From: Streptococcaceae bacterium AF54-32pH5A
Lineage (GTDB): Bacteria > Bacillota > Bacilli > Lactobacillales > Streptococcaceae
Reading direction: 5' to 3'
Assembly (NCBI GenBank): GCA_027682205.1
Contig: JAQDAD010000002.1
Coordinates: 143,953-207,952, forward strand
Length of the DNA: 64,000 nucleotides
The notes under the pieces are model-generated. The model worked only from the letters and a program-made list of their open reading frames with translations, was not told the origin of the DNA and did no database searches. The number at the start of each line of letters is the position of its first letter. Position 1 is the stretch's first letter. Positions 36,651-45,247 of this stretch are shown here, piece by piece. The translations under genes were made by a program, and so were the position numbers.

Positions 36651-37901
36651 ATGTTTGAAGTAGAAGAATGGCTCCATAGTCGGATTGGTTTAAACTTTAG
36701 ATCTGGACTTGGAAGAATGCAGCGAGCAGTGGATTTGCTAGGGAATCCTGAGAGGACTTATCCCATTATCCACGTGACAGGAACTAACGGCAAGGGGTCA
36801 ACTATTGCCTTTATGAGGGAGTTGTTTGTAGCTCATGGGAAAAAAGTTGGCACTTTTACCTCTCCTCATATCATCAGCATCAATGATCGAATCTGTATCA
36901 ATGGGCAAGCAGTCGCTGATGAAGACTTTATCCGTATAGCTAACCAAGTCAAAGAGATGGAAAAAACTCTTTTAGAAACACATGATCAATTGTCTTTCTT
37001 TGAGTTGCTGACCTTGATTGCTTTGCTTTACTTTAAAGAGCAGAGAGTTGACATAGTCCTGCTAGAAGTAGGGATTGGTGGCTTACTTGATACCACTAAT
37101 ATCGTAACAGGAGAGATTGCAGTTATTACTTCCATTGGCCTAGATCACCAGGAGACCTTGGGTGACAATCTGGAGGAAATAGCAGAGCAGAAGGCTGGTA
37201 TCTTCAAGGTCGGAAAGAAGGCGGTCATTGCCAAGCTTGCTCAAGAAGCTGAGCTTGTCTGTCAAAAAATGGCAAGAGTGTTAGACGTAGACCTTTATCA
37301 AGCTGGGCAAGACTTCACCTTTAATGCTGGGGATTTTTCAAGTAGCCTAGCAAGATTTTCCCAGCTTAAAATCGGTTTGGAAGGCACCTATCAGCGAGAA
37401 AATGCTTCCTTGGCTTTACAAAGCTTCCTACTTTTTATGGCGTCAAGAGATGAAAAAGTCGATGAACAGTATGTCAGACAGGCCTTGCAAGAAACTCATT
37501 GGGCAGGTCGATTGGAACGGATTCGCCCGCAAATCTACCTAGATGGGGCTCACAATCTTCCAGCCTTAACCCGTTTGGTAGAGTTTATCCAAGAGAAAAT
37601 CCAACAAGGTTATCAAGTCCGTATCCTTTTTGGTGCCCTTAAACGCAAAGATTATCAAGGGATGTTAGGTTATCTATCTGAGCAGTTGCCTCAGGTGGAA
37701 CTTAAGGTAACGGGTTTTGACTACCAAGGTTCTTTGGATGAGAAGGATGTGGCGGGTTACGATTTGATTTCTTCCTATGGCGATTTTATCAGAGAATTTG
37801 AAGAAAAGGCCAATGATCAGGACTTGCTTTTCGTGACGGGTTCACTCTACTTTATCTCGGAAGTGCGAGCGAGTTTGGTTGGAAGCGATGGGGCTAGTTG
37901 A
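36651..37901 (+). CDS. folC: folylpolyglutamate/dihydrofolate synthase
   Basis: 416 residues, Mur ligase-like. P-loop GTNGKGSTIAFM near residue 43, LLEVGIGGLLDTTN omega-loop region, and the C-terminal domain. ATG 36651 follows AAGGAGAT by 5 bases; the in-frame extension upstream lacks a site. Adds glutamate to folates. Single gene, followed 90 bases later by a lipoprotein gene. Confidence 0.93.
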   Translation: MFEVEEWLHSRIGLNFRSGLGRMQRAVDLLGNPERTYPIIHVTGTNGKGSTIAFMRELFVAHGKKVGTFTSPHIISINDRICINGQAVADEDFIRIANQVKEMEKTLLETHDQLSFFELLTLIALLYFKEQRVDIVLLEVGIGGLLDTTNIVTGEIAVITSIGLDHQETLGDNLEEIAEQKAGIFKVGKKAVIAKLAQEAELVCQKMARVLDVDLYQAGQDFTFNAGDFSSSLARFSQLKIGLEGTYQRENASLALQSFLLFMASRDEKVDEQYVRQALQETHWAGRLERIRPQIYLDGAHNLPALTRLVEFIQEKIQQGYQVRILFGALKRKDYQGMLGYLSEQLPQVELKVTGFDYQGSLDEKDVAGYDLISSYGDFIREFEEKANDQDLLFVTGSLYFISEVRASLVGSDGAS

Positions 37902-37991
37902 CCTTCTAAGCTTAAGTTGTTATACCTGAGGTAGGAGGTACATCTAGAAACTGATCCAGCAAAACATTGGCACAAAAGAAAGGAAATCGCT

Positions 37992-38447
37992 ATGAAAATC
38001 AAATCATTCACACTTTCTATTGCTTCCCTAGCAATTCTTAGTCTTTTAGCAGCTTGTGGATCTAAGACACAAGCACCTACCCAGCAATCTGCTCAGCAAT
38101 CCTCTACTCAACAAGAGTCATCTTCTAGCGTCACAACAAGTGCTAGTCAACCACAGGCGTCCTCAAGTCAGGACACTACTGTAGCTCAACCTACTAACAT
38201 CGATGGTACCTATACTGGAAAAGATGAGAATGACCAGATCACTCTTGTTGTAACAGGTAAAACTGGTACATGGACTGAGGTTGAACCAGATGGAGATAAG
38301 GAAATCAAGCAAGTTAGCTTTAAGCCAGAAAATCAACGTGTCATTATCGGTGATGATGTTAAAATTTACGCGGTTAATGGTAATCAAATGATTATCGATG
38401 ATATGGACCGAGAGGCATCTGACCGAGTAGTCCTAACTAAGCAATAA
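37992..38447 (+). CDS. small Ser/Gln-rich lipoprotein
   Basis: 151 residues. Signal peptide with lipobox LLAACG (about 18-23), a low-complexity Gln/Ser/Thr linker (to about 75), then a small beta-rich domain (DGTYTGKDENDQITLVVTGKTG...) to the C terminus. Exported and membrane-anchored. A similar lipoprotein sits between folC and cls in pneumococcus by recollection. Function unknown. Confidence 0.8.
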   Translation: MKIKSFTLSIASLAILSLLAACGSKTQAPTQQSAQQSSTQQESSSSVTTSASQPQASSSQDTTVAQPTNIDGTYTGKDENDQITLVVTGKTGTWTEVEPDGDKEIKQVSFKPENQRVIIGDDVKIYAVNGNQMIIDDMDREASDRVVLTKQ

Positions 38448-38457
38448 TCATTAAGTA

Positions 38458-38499
38458 AAAGTTCCAATGAGATGAAATTAGTCTTATTGGAGCTTTTTT
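38458..38499 (+). terminator. lipoprotein gene terminator
   Basis: AAAGTTCCAATGAGA pairs with TCTTATTGGAGCTTT (G-U pairs allowed), followed by T6. Confidence 0.85.
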
Positions 38500-38539
38500 G
38501 TTTTAAAATGTGACCAATGGTTCTTTACTGATTTTTTAC

Positions 38540-38553
38540 TTAAAACGCTTACA
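38540..38553. promoter_or_regulatory. cre (CcpA) site before the alcohol dehydrogenase
   Basis: TTAAAACGCTTACA matches the cre consensus TGwAAnCGnTnwCA at 13 of 14 positions. Confidence 0.7.
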
Positions 38554-38565
38554 AATATTTGTAAA
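38550..38565. promoter_or_regulatory. 16-base perfect palindrome overlapping the -35
   Basis: TTACAAATATTTGTAA is a perfect palindrome that shares its first bases with the cre site and its last with the -35. It is a likely operator; the regulator is not identified. It does not match the Rex consensus. Confidence 0.6.
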
Positions 38566-38587
38566 ACTTATACTGAGGTCGTATACT
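38559..38587 (+). promoter_or_regulatory. promoter of the alcohol dehydrogenase
   Basis: -35 TTGTAA (38559-38564), 17-base spacer, -10 TATACT (38582-38587); ATG follows 45 bases later. Confidence 0.7.
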
Positions 38588-38632
38588 TAAGGTAAATAAT
38601 CAAATAGCGCAAAGGCGAAGGAGGAAAAGCAT

Positions 38633-39784
38633 ATGGCTACATTTTACGTTCCATCAGTTAACCTTATCGGTAAAGGTGTTGTAAATGAAGTAGGTCCGTA
38701 TATCAAGGAACTGGGGTATAAGAAGGCTCTCTTGGTGACAGATAAGTTCATCGAAGGCAGTGATATTTTACCCAAAGTCCTAAAATCATAAGATGCTGAA
38801 GGGATCGAATATGTAATCTTTAGCGATGTGGAGCCGAATCCGACTTGCAAGAACGTCACAGACGGAGTGGCTGTCTTGAAAGAGCATGGATGTGACTTCA
38901 TTATCAGTCTTGGGGGAGGATCTCCACAGGATGCGGCTAGTTGTATCTCTATCATTGCTACAAATGGTGGGAAACCACAGGACTACGAGGGACTTCACAA
39001 GTCTGCTAAAAAAGGGTTGCCAGTGGTTGCGATCAATACAACAGCTGGAACTTCAGCAGAAATCACCATTAACTATGTGATTACTGACGAAGAACGCAAG
39101 GTCAAAATGGTAATGGTAGATAAGAACAGCCTAGCCCTTATCTCTGTTAATGATCCAGAACTTATGCTTTCAAAACCGAAAGGATTGACAGCAGCAACAG
39201 GTATGGATGCTCTTACCCACGCTGTCGAAGCCTTGGTAACACCGGGTGCCTATGATGTAACCAAGAAACTATCTATCGGAGCCATTGAACTCATCAAGGA
39301 GTATCTCCCTCGTGCCGTAGCAAATGGTCATGATATTGAAGCGCGTGAGGCGATGGTCAATGCTATCTTCCTCGGTGGTATGAGCTTTAACAATGCTGGT
39401 TTGGGCTACGTTCACTCAATGGCTCACCAGCTCGGTGCAGTGTATAATTTACCGCACGGTGTCTGCTGTGCTATGCTTCTCCCTGTTGTTGAACGTGAAA
39501 ATGCCAAACGGGTACCAGAAGCTTTCCGCAATGTAGCTAAAGCCTTGGGACTTCATGTTGAAGGGAAAACAGACCAAGAATGTGCTGCCTACGCTATCGC
39601 TGAGATTGAAAAATTGTCTGAAACAGTAGGCATTCCTAAGAAACTCACTGAACTCGGTATCCAAGAAAAAGATTTTGACTTTGACTACCTTTCTAAGAAT
39701 GCCTTGATTGATGCTTGTGCACCAGGAAATCCGTTTATGCCAACCTTAGAAGAAACTATTGCCTTCTATAAAGAGTTGTTCTAA
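38633..39784 (+). pseudogene. iron-containing alcohol dehydrogenase interrupted by one stop codon
   Basis: From ATG 38633, 7 bases after AAGGAGG, a 383-codon frame runs to 39784, exactly the length of iron-dependent (type III) alcohol dehydrogenases. A single in-frame TAA at codon 53 (38789-38791) interrupts it. Both sides read as one protein: MATFYVPSVNLIGKG at the start, GGGSPQDAA NAD-binding loop, TTAGTSAE, GMDALTHAVEA and HGVCCAMLLP with metal-site histidines after it. No frameshift and little other decay are visible, so the lesion is recent, or a sequencing error. A GTG at 38828 could in principle restart the C-terminal 318 residues, but that would lack part of the nucleotide-binding domain. 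Confidence 0.88.
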
Positions 39785-39819
39785 TTTTTAAAGTGAAAAA
39801 GAAGCTAAATAATGCTGGA

Positions 39820-39850
39820 AAGAACTATCATTTTGGTAGTTCTTTTTTTA
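39820..39850 (+). terminator. terminator after the alcohol dehydrogenase
   Basis: AAGAACTATCA/TGGTAGTTCTT with T7 tail. Confidence 0.88.
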
Positions 39851-39871
39851 AAAATTTGCTATCCTAGACAT

Positions 39872-41140
39872 ATGAGGAAAATCAAAATTGATGTGGTTGT
39901 AGTGCCCTTAAGTGGGCATCTCTTCCCAACACTGAATCTACTCGCACCTTTGTTGAAGGATCCCTTGTATGAGATTCGATTATTTACAGGACCACAACGA
40001 AAAGCTGTCGCAGAGGAGATGGGATTCCAGGTGCTTCCCATTTTAGAAAATTCTGTAGATGAGTTTGAGCGTGTAGCCAACAATGAAGGGCAATTAAACC
40101 TTATTTCTGCTTATCGACAGTTGTCAGCTAGTCTTGATTTGATCAATGCGGTTTCTGATCAATTAGTGCAAGAGTGGCAGAAAAATCGACCAGATATTGT
40201 TATTGCGGATTTTATAACCATCTCTGGAGGACTTGTAGCGGAAGAGTTGGGGATTCCTTGGATTACCACTATGGCGACACAGTTTGCCATTGAAACTACA
40301 GATGGACCGCCTTGTTTCTTTGGAGGAATGGGTAGTCCAAAGAATCCTTTCCAATCTATCCAGCAATGGCTAGGAAGAAAAGTGACTCGTTTAGGGAAAC
40401 GAATCGTAACCTTTCTACTTAGAGAACGCTTGAAACGTTACGATTTTAAGCTCTACAATCACAAAAATCAGGAAACCATTTATTCGCTCTATTCCATCTT
40501 GGGAATTGGGATGAAAGAGTTGGAGCTGAAAAGTGGTTTTCCAGAGCACTACCTTTGGGTGGGACCTTTTGGGTCTTCGATTGAGAGGGCAGAGAATTAT
40601 CCCCTAGATTTGGCTCCTTATGCAAATCATAAGAAAGTCCTCGTATCTTGTGGGACTCAGCTAGCATGGGCCAAAGACAATCTCCTCTACCAGACACAAC
40701 AATTGGCAAAAGCCCATCCGGACTGTCACTTCTTTGTAACTCTGGGGTTCGGCGGACAAGACTTCCAATGTGAGGAACTCATGGACAATGTTTCTGTGGT
40801 ATCCTATCTTCCCTATAAGGAATACATTCCCCAGATGGACTATGTGATTCATCACGGCGGTGCGGGTATTTTTTACCAATGTATTATCTATGGCAAGCCT
40901 GCCTTGATTCTCCCTCATGACTATGATCAGTATGACTATGCGGTTCGCGGGCTAGAGGCAGGGATTGCCCTGACTGCTAAACGAGAGGATACGGAAGCGA
41001 TTGGGCGAGCTTTTGATGAGCTATTGGCTAGAGATGGCTGGTCAGACTTGAACAAACTCAGTCGCGCAGCCCAAGTCTATCAGCCAACAGAGATTCTGAA
41101 GAGCGAAATACATCGGCTCTTAGGGGATAAGGAGAAATAA
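39872..41140 (+). CDS. GT1-family glycosyltransferase (MGT/YjiC type)
   Basis: 422 residues. GT-B fold: N-terminal acceptor domain opening with VVVVPLSGHLFPTLNL, and a C-terminal donor domain with the HHGGAGIFYQCIIYGKPALILPH signature (about 328-350) and the following DQ pair (DYDQYDYA), as in macrolide, sterol and flavonoid UDP-sugar transferases. ATG 39872 is chosen as the first codon before this fold. First gene of a five-gene operon with SDR, MBL, ligase and KAS III genes, so it probably glycosylates the product of that pathway. Substrates unknown. Confidence 0.87.
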   Translation: MRKIKIDVVVVPLSGHLFPTLNLLAPLLKDPLYEIRLFTGPQRKAVAEEMGFQVLPILENSVDEFERVANNEGQLNLISAYRQLSASLDLINAVSDQLVQEWQKNRPDIVIADFITISGGLVAEELGIPWITTMATQFAIETTDGPPCFFGGMGSPKNPFQSIQQWLGRKVTRLGKRIVTFLLRERLKRYDFKLYNHKNQETIYSLYSILGIGMKELELKSGFPEHYLWVGPFGSSIERAENYPLDLAPYANHKKVLVSCGTQLAWAKDNLLYQTQQLAKAHPDCHFFVTLGFGGQDFQCEELMDNVSVVSYLPYKEYIPQMDYVIHHGGAGIFYQCIIYGKPALILPHDYDQYDYAVRGLEAGIALTAKREDTEAIGRAFDELLARDGWSDLNKLSRAAQVYQPTEILKSEIHRLLGDKEK

Positions 41141-41143
41141 AAG

Positions 41144-42124
41144 ATGAAGAAAGTATTGGTGACAGGTGCTACGGGCTTTCTAGGTAAGTATGTTGTTGAA
41201 GAGCTCAGTCAGCATGGCTATCAGGTACGAGCCTTTGGACGTAATAGCAAGGTTGGTCAGTCTTTGGAGAACTCCTCTGTGACTTTTTTTCAAGGAAATT
41301 TGACCAGACAAGAGGATTTGAATCAGGCTTGTAAGGGTATGGACATGGTTGTGCATGCGGGAGCTCTTTCTACCGTCTGGGGACCTTGGGAAGATTTCTA
41401 CCAGACAAATGTCTTGGGGACCAAGTATGTTTTAGAGGCTTGTCGGGAGACGGGGATGCAGCGTTTGGTTTATGTGTCCTCACCTAGCATCTATGCTGCT
41501 CCTCGAGACCAGATAGCTATCAAAGAAAGCGATGCGCCTCAGGAAAATAATCTGAACAACTACATTCGTAGTAAACTAGCTTCGGAGAAGCTGTTTAAGG
41601 ATTATCCCGATGTTCCGAGTATTATCTTACGACCTCGTGGGCTTTTTGGGATTGGGGATACCAGTATTTTACCCCGGGTCCTCAAACTCAGTCAGAAGAT
41701 TGGCATTCCCTTGATAGGGGATGGTCGTCAGATGATGGATATGACCTGTGTGGAAAATGTCGCTCTGGCCATTCGTTTGGCACTGGAGGCCCCTCATGCT
41801 AGTGGAGAAGTCTATAATATTACCAACGGGGAACCAAGAGCCTTTAAGGATCTGATAGAAGAAACCTTGATAGGGTTGGGCTATCCGATAACATACAGAA
41901 GAGTACCGGCTCCTCTTTTGTCAGTTATTGCCAGTAGTTTAGAGTTTCTTTATAAGACCTTGAAACTCAAAGGTGAGCCAGCTCTGACACGCTATACCTA
42001 TTACTTGCTGAGGTATAGCCAGACACTGGACATCAGCAAGGCGGAGCGAGACTTGGGTTATCGCCCTCAAATCAGTATTTCGGAAGGGATTGAACAATAT
42101 GTCCAAGATTATCGAAAGCATTGA
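41144..42124 (+). CDS. NAD(P)-dependent extended SDR, OleD/3-beta-HSD-like
   Basis: 326 residues. Rossmann GATGFLG (8-14), catalytic SS (112-113), Y140xxxK144, and a VWGPWEDFYQTNVLGT segment (79-93) that resembles the 3-beta-hydroxysteroid-dehydrogenase/OleD branch rather than sugar epimerases. OleD reduces a beta-keto acid to a beta-hydroxy acid in bacterial olefin and beta-lactone pathways. With a KAS III and an adenylating enzyme in the same operon, a similar reduction is a reasonable guess. AAGGAG site 8-9 bases before ATG; the 3' end overlaps the next gene by 26 bases. Confidence 0.82.
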   Translation: MKKVLVTGATGFLGKYVVEELSQHGYQVRAFGRNSKVGQSLENSSVTFFQGNLTRQEDLNQACKGMDMVVHAGALSTVWGPWEDFYQTNVLGTKYVLEACRETGMQRLVYVSSPSIYAAPRDQIAIKESDAPQENNLNNYIRSKLASEKLFKDYPDVPSIILRPRGLFGIGDTSILPRVLKLSQKIGIPLIGDGRQMMDMTCVENVALAIRLALEAPHASGEVYNITNGEPRAFKDLIEETLIGLGYPITYRRVPAPLLSVIASSLEFLYKTLKLKGEPALTRYTYYLLRYSQTLDISKAERDLGYRPQISISEGIEQYVQDYRKH

Positions 42125-42914
42125 TTATTTCCCAGCAGGCTACTGTACTAGCTATACAGGTTTGCTATTTAAGGGAGTCAAGAATCAAAAGATGACCTTT
42201 CCAGCAGGTGTTTTTCTTATCAAACACAGATACAAGGGCTATTTGCTATATGATACTGGCTATCACTATGATATTAAGACCAAACTTCGCTACGCTTTCT
42301 ATCGTTTGGGAACGCCTGTTCAAATGACGGAGAAGGACCAGATTTCATATTTGCTGAGAGCCAAGGGAATCAAACCAGAAGAAATTAACTATGTCATCCT
42401 GTCTCATCTCCATCCAGACCATTTAGGAGGAGCTAGTTTTTTCCCGAACGCTCAATTTATTCTGACTCAAGAGGTTTTTGAAGTTTATCAGAAACCCAAG
42501 CTCAAGGATTTGATCTTTAAAGAGTTTTTACCAGCTTCTTTTGAGAAAACTCTAACCATTATCAGAGCTGACCAGCAAGATTCAACCTTTCCCTATCGTC
42601 CGATTAGTGATCTTTTCGGAGATGGAAGTATCCTAGTAGCTTCTGTTGACGGGCATGCTAGGGGGCAAGCTTGTCTGTACCTTCCAGACTTTAATCTCCT
42701 CATTGCAGCAGATCTCTGTTGGGGAATTGACCTCTTAACTTACACCAAGCAGATGCACCTGATTCCTTCCCTGGTGCAGGATAACAAGGAAGCCTATATC
42801 AAGGGGACAGAGTTTCTGGAGGAAGTCTTGAGAGATGGTATCGAGGTGCTTGTTAGCCATGACCCTGCCGAAAGGATAGAACGTATCATATATGAAAAAA
42901 ATAACCTTTCTTAA
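42099..42914 (+). CDS. metallo-beta-lactamase-fold hydrolase (AiiA-like)
   Basis: 271 residues. The metal motif H103-L-H-P-D-H108 is followed by a later VDGHARGQ histidine and an AADLC aspartate: the binuclear zinc set of the lactonase/AiiA type. Family members open lactones or cleave thioesters. In this operon it could act on a lactone or release a thioester, taking the slot that an alpha/beta hydrolase (OleB) has in ole clusters. Start 42099 has GGAAGGGA about 9 bases upstream; it overlaps both neighbours. Confidence 0.82.
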   Translation: MSKIIESIDYFPAGYCTSYTGLLFKGVKNQKMTFPAGVFLIKHRYKGYLLYDTGYHYDIKTKLRYAFYRLGTPVQMTEKDQISYLLRAKGIKPEEINYVILSHLHPDHLGGASFFPNAQFILTQEVFEVYQKPKLKDLIFKEFLPASFEKTLTIIRADQQDSTFPYRPISDLFGDGSILVASVDGHARGQACLYLPDFNLLIAADLCWGIDLLTYTKQMHLIPSLVQDNKEAYIKGTEFLEEVLRDGIEVLVSHDPAERIERIIYEKNNLS

Positions 42915-44154
42915 AACTTTTATCCAAACTCGTTGGCTTCATAATTTTAAGTCTCGAGAAGCTGTAGAGAACTATCAGAAAAAGCAATTAGCTAACTATA
43001 TGAACTTTTTAAAACGAGAGTCTCCCTACTTTAAAAATGGGGTTCCTAGCGACTTTGACCATATGGACAAGGCTTTTATGATGGAACATTTCAATGAGCT
43101 CAACACCCAAGGAGTGGATCGAGATGAAGCTCTAGCTTTGGCCATAGAAAGTGAGAAGACACGTGACTTTACGGAACTAAAAGGTGAAGTAGCTGTCGGT
43201 CTCTCTTCAGGAACATCGGGACATAGGGGACTCTTTATCACGACAGAGAAAGAGCGCAGTATGTGGGCGGCGGCAATTCTAGCCAAGATGTTGCCCAAGG
43301 GTCAGCTGTTTGGCCACCGCATCGCCTTTTTCCTAAGAGCGGATAATGAACTTTATCAGACCATCAATACAGCACTCATTCGTCTAGAGTACTTTGATAT
43401 TTTCAAAAATACAGATGAGCATATCGAACGGCTAAATAGCTACCAACCGACCATTGTGGTGGCCCCTGCCTCTATGTTGATTGAATTGAGCAAGCGTCTC
43501 AAGGCTGGAGAGTTAGCTATCCACCCACAAAAAATCGTTTCGGTAGCTGAAATCTTGGAAGGTAGTGATAGGGAACGGATCGCAGAAGCCTTTTCTCTAT
43601 CCATTGTTGACCAAGTTTATCAGGCGACCGAAGGCTTCCTAGCCTGCACATGCTCAGCTGGCCATCTGCATCTCAACGAAGACATTATCTATGTGGAAAA
43701 GCAGTATCTGGATGATCGCCGTTTTTATCCAGTGATTACGGACTTTAAACGAAGCAGTCAGCCTGTTTATCGCTACCAGCTCAATGATATCTTGGTTGAA
43801 AATCCGAAGCCTTGTCCATGTGGCTCCTGCTATACACGAATTGACAAGGTCGAAGGACGCTCTGACGACATCTTCTATTTCGAAGGACTGGATGGGGGAC
43901 AGGTGACTATCTATCCTGACTTTATCAGACGTTGCATCCTCTTTGTGGAGAATGTAGGAGATTACCAAGTCAAGCAACATTCCGAGAAGTTAGTGGAAGT
44001 TTGCCTAAGCCGACGAGATGAGGGAGTGGAAGCATCTATTCTAGCCCAGTTTCAACTCTTGGCCCAACAAAAACAGTTTATAGTTCCTCAAATCCAATTT
44101 TCAGATTATCACTGGGATACTAGCCGTAAACTCAAACGGATCCAACGTTTATGA
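42892..44154 (+). CDS. PaaK/F390-synthetase-like adenylating enzyme
   Basis: 420 residues, ANL superfamily of the coenzyme F390 synthetase/phenylacetate-CoA ligase type. AMP-binding loop SSGTSGHRG (105-113), a YQATEG region, YRYQLNDI, and the PCPCGSCYTRIDKVEGRSDDI motif of PaaK-like proteins. It should activate a carboxylic acid as acyl-AMP, but streptococci make no F420. The start overlaps the MBL gene by 23 bases. Possible roles: making an acyl-thioester for the KAS III, or beta-lactone closure as OleC does. Confidence 0.8.
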   Translation: MKKITFLKTFIQTRWLHNFKSREAVENYQKKQLANYMNFLKRESPYFKNGVPSDFDHMDKAFMMEHFNELNTQGVDRDEALALAIESEKTRDFTELKGEVAVGLSSGTSGHRGLFITTEKERSMWAAAILAKMLPKGQLFGHRIAFFLRADNELYQTINTALIRLEYFDIFKNTDEHIERLNSYQPTIVVAPASMLIELSKRLKAGELAIHPQKIVSVAEILEGSDRERIAEAFSLSIVDQVYQATEGFLACTCSAGHLHLNEDIIYVEKQYLDDRRFYPVITDFKRSSQPVYRYQLNDILVENPKPCPCGSCYTRIDKVEGRSDDIFYFEGLDGGQVTIYPDFIRRCILFVENVGDYQVKQHSEKLVEVCLSRRDEGVEASILAQFQLLAQQKQFIVPQIQFSDYHWDTSRKLKRIQRL

Positions 44155-44168
44155 AAGGATAAAAGACA

Positions 44169-45113
44169 ATGACAGAAGTAAAAAGACATGTAGAAATCGC
44201 AGGCTATGGAGTTTGCCTTCCAAAAAATACCGTCCAATTCAAAGACCAAACTCGTTATCGTGTGGTCGAAAATGAAGAAACACAACTAGATTTGGCAGAA
44301 GCAGCTATCCATCGTGCACTTGAAAAGGCGAATTTAAAAATAGAAGATATTGATTGCTTGGTTTCAGCCAGTGCTGTGGGAGTCCAGCCCATTCCATGTA
44401 CAGCAGCCTTGATTCATGAGCGCGTGGCCAAGGGACTCTCTATTCCAGCTATGGATATCAATACAACCTGCACCAGCTTTATTTCTGCTCTATCGACTAT
44501 GTCCCACTTGATTGAGGCGGGCGAATACAATCGTGTCTTGATTGTATCCAGTGAGGTTGGAAGTTTAGGCCTCAATCCGAATCAAAAAGAAAGTTTTGAA
44601 CTCTTTAGTGATGGGGCGGCAGCCTTTATTTTCCAAAAAAGCCACGAGGAAAAAGGGGTCATTGCTAGTCTCCAACGTACTTGGTCAGAAGGGGCTCACG
44701 ATACGGAAATTCGTGGAGGTCTGACCTCCTTTCAACCAAAAGAGTACTCTGAAGCGACTAAGACCAACTATATGTTTGACATGAAGGGAAAGAAAATCCT
44801 CCTCTTGTCAGCTCGTAAAATCCCAGTCATGTTTGAAGAGTTTCAAGAAAAAACACAGTTAGCCTTGGGAGACGTGGACTATATCATTCCTCACCAAGCA
44901 AGTCGTGCTCTTCCTTTGGTCATGGAAAAACTAGGTGTGGCCGAGGAACAATACCTCAATCTCGTCACTGACTATGGAAATATGGTATCAGTCTCTGTGC
45001 CATTTGGCTTGGCTTACTCTTTAGATCATGGGCTGGTCAAGGAGGGAGATGTCATTTATCTTATGGGAACTGCTGCCGGTATGACGGTCAATATGTTGTC
45101 TCTCAAACTATAA
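44169..45113 (+). CDS. KAS III (FabH-like) ketosynthase
   Basis: 314 residues. Complete catalytic triad: Cys101 (NTTCTSF), His242 (IPHQAS) and Asn271 (DYGNMVSVSVP). The sequence is not that of housekeeping FabH, which sits in the fab operon of streptococci. No acyl carrier protein gene is nearby. As last gene of the operon it is a candidate for the chain-joining or initiation step. AAAGGA site 7-8 bases before ATG. Confidence 0.86.
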   Translation: MTEVKRHVEIAGYGVCLPKNTVQFKDQTRYRVVENEETQLDLAEAAIHRALEKANLKIEDIDCLVSASAVGVQPIPCTAALIHERVAKGLSIPAMDINTTCTSFISALSTMSHLIEAGEYNRVLIVSSEVGSLGLNPNQKESFELFSDGAAAFIFQKSHEEKGVIASLQRTWSEGAHDTEIRGGLTSFQPKEYSEATKTNYMFDMKGKKILLLSARKIPVMFEEFQEKTQLALGDVDYIIPHQASRALPLVMEKLGVAEEQYLNLVTDYGNMVSVSVPFGLAYSLDHGLVKEGDVIYLMGTAAGMTVNMLSLKL

Positions 45114-45160
45114 TAGGCATCTGAAAACGGAAGGGGTGGGACTTGAGCAAGGGTAAAAGG

Positions 45161-45190
45161 TTGCCATCTCCCCCTGAACTGAGGTATACT
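45161..45190 (+). promoter_or_regulatory. promoter of cls
   Basis: -35 TTGCCA (45161-45166), 18-base spacer, -10 TATACT (45185-45190). Confidence 0.6.
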
Positions 45191-45247
45191 AGTAGCAATA
45201 TTAGTTTAGCAAGCAATTAGGGAGAATGTTAGAAAAGGAAGGGGATT

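Noticed and set aside
38789..38791. Recoded codon in the alcohol dehydrogenase
   Set aside because: The codon is TAA, which is not used for selenocysteine or pyrrolysine, and the family has no special residue at this place. A nonsense change is simpler.
44169..45113. Housekeeping FabH
   Set aside because: The catalytic triad is the same, but it lies outside the fab cluster in an operon with SDR, MBL, ligase and glycosyltransferase genes.
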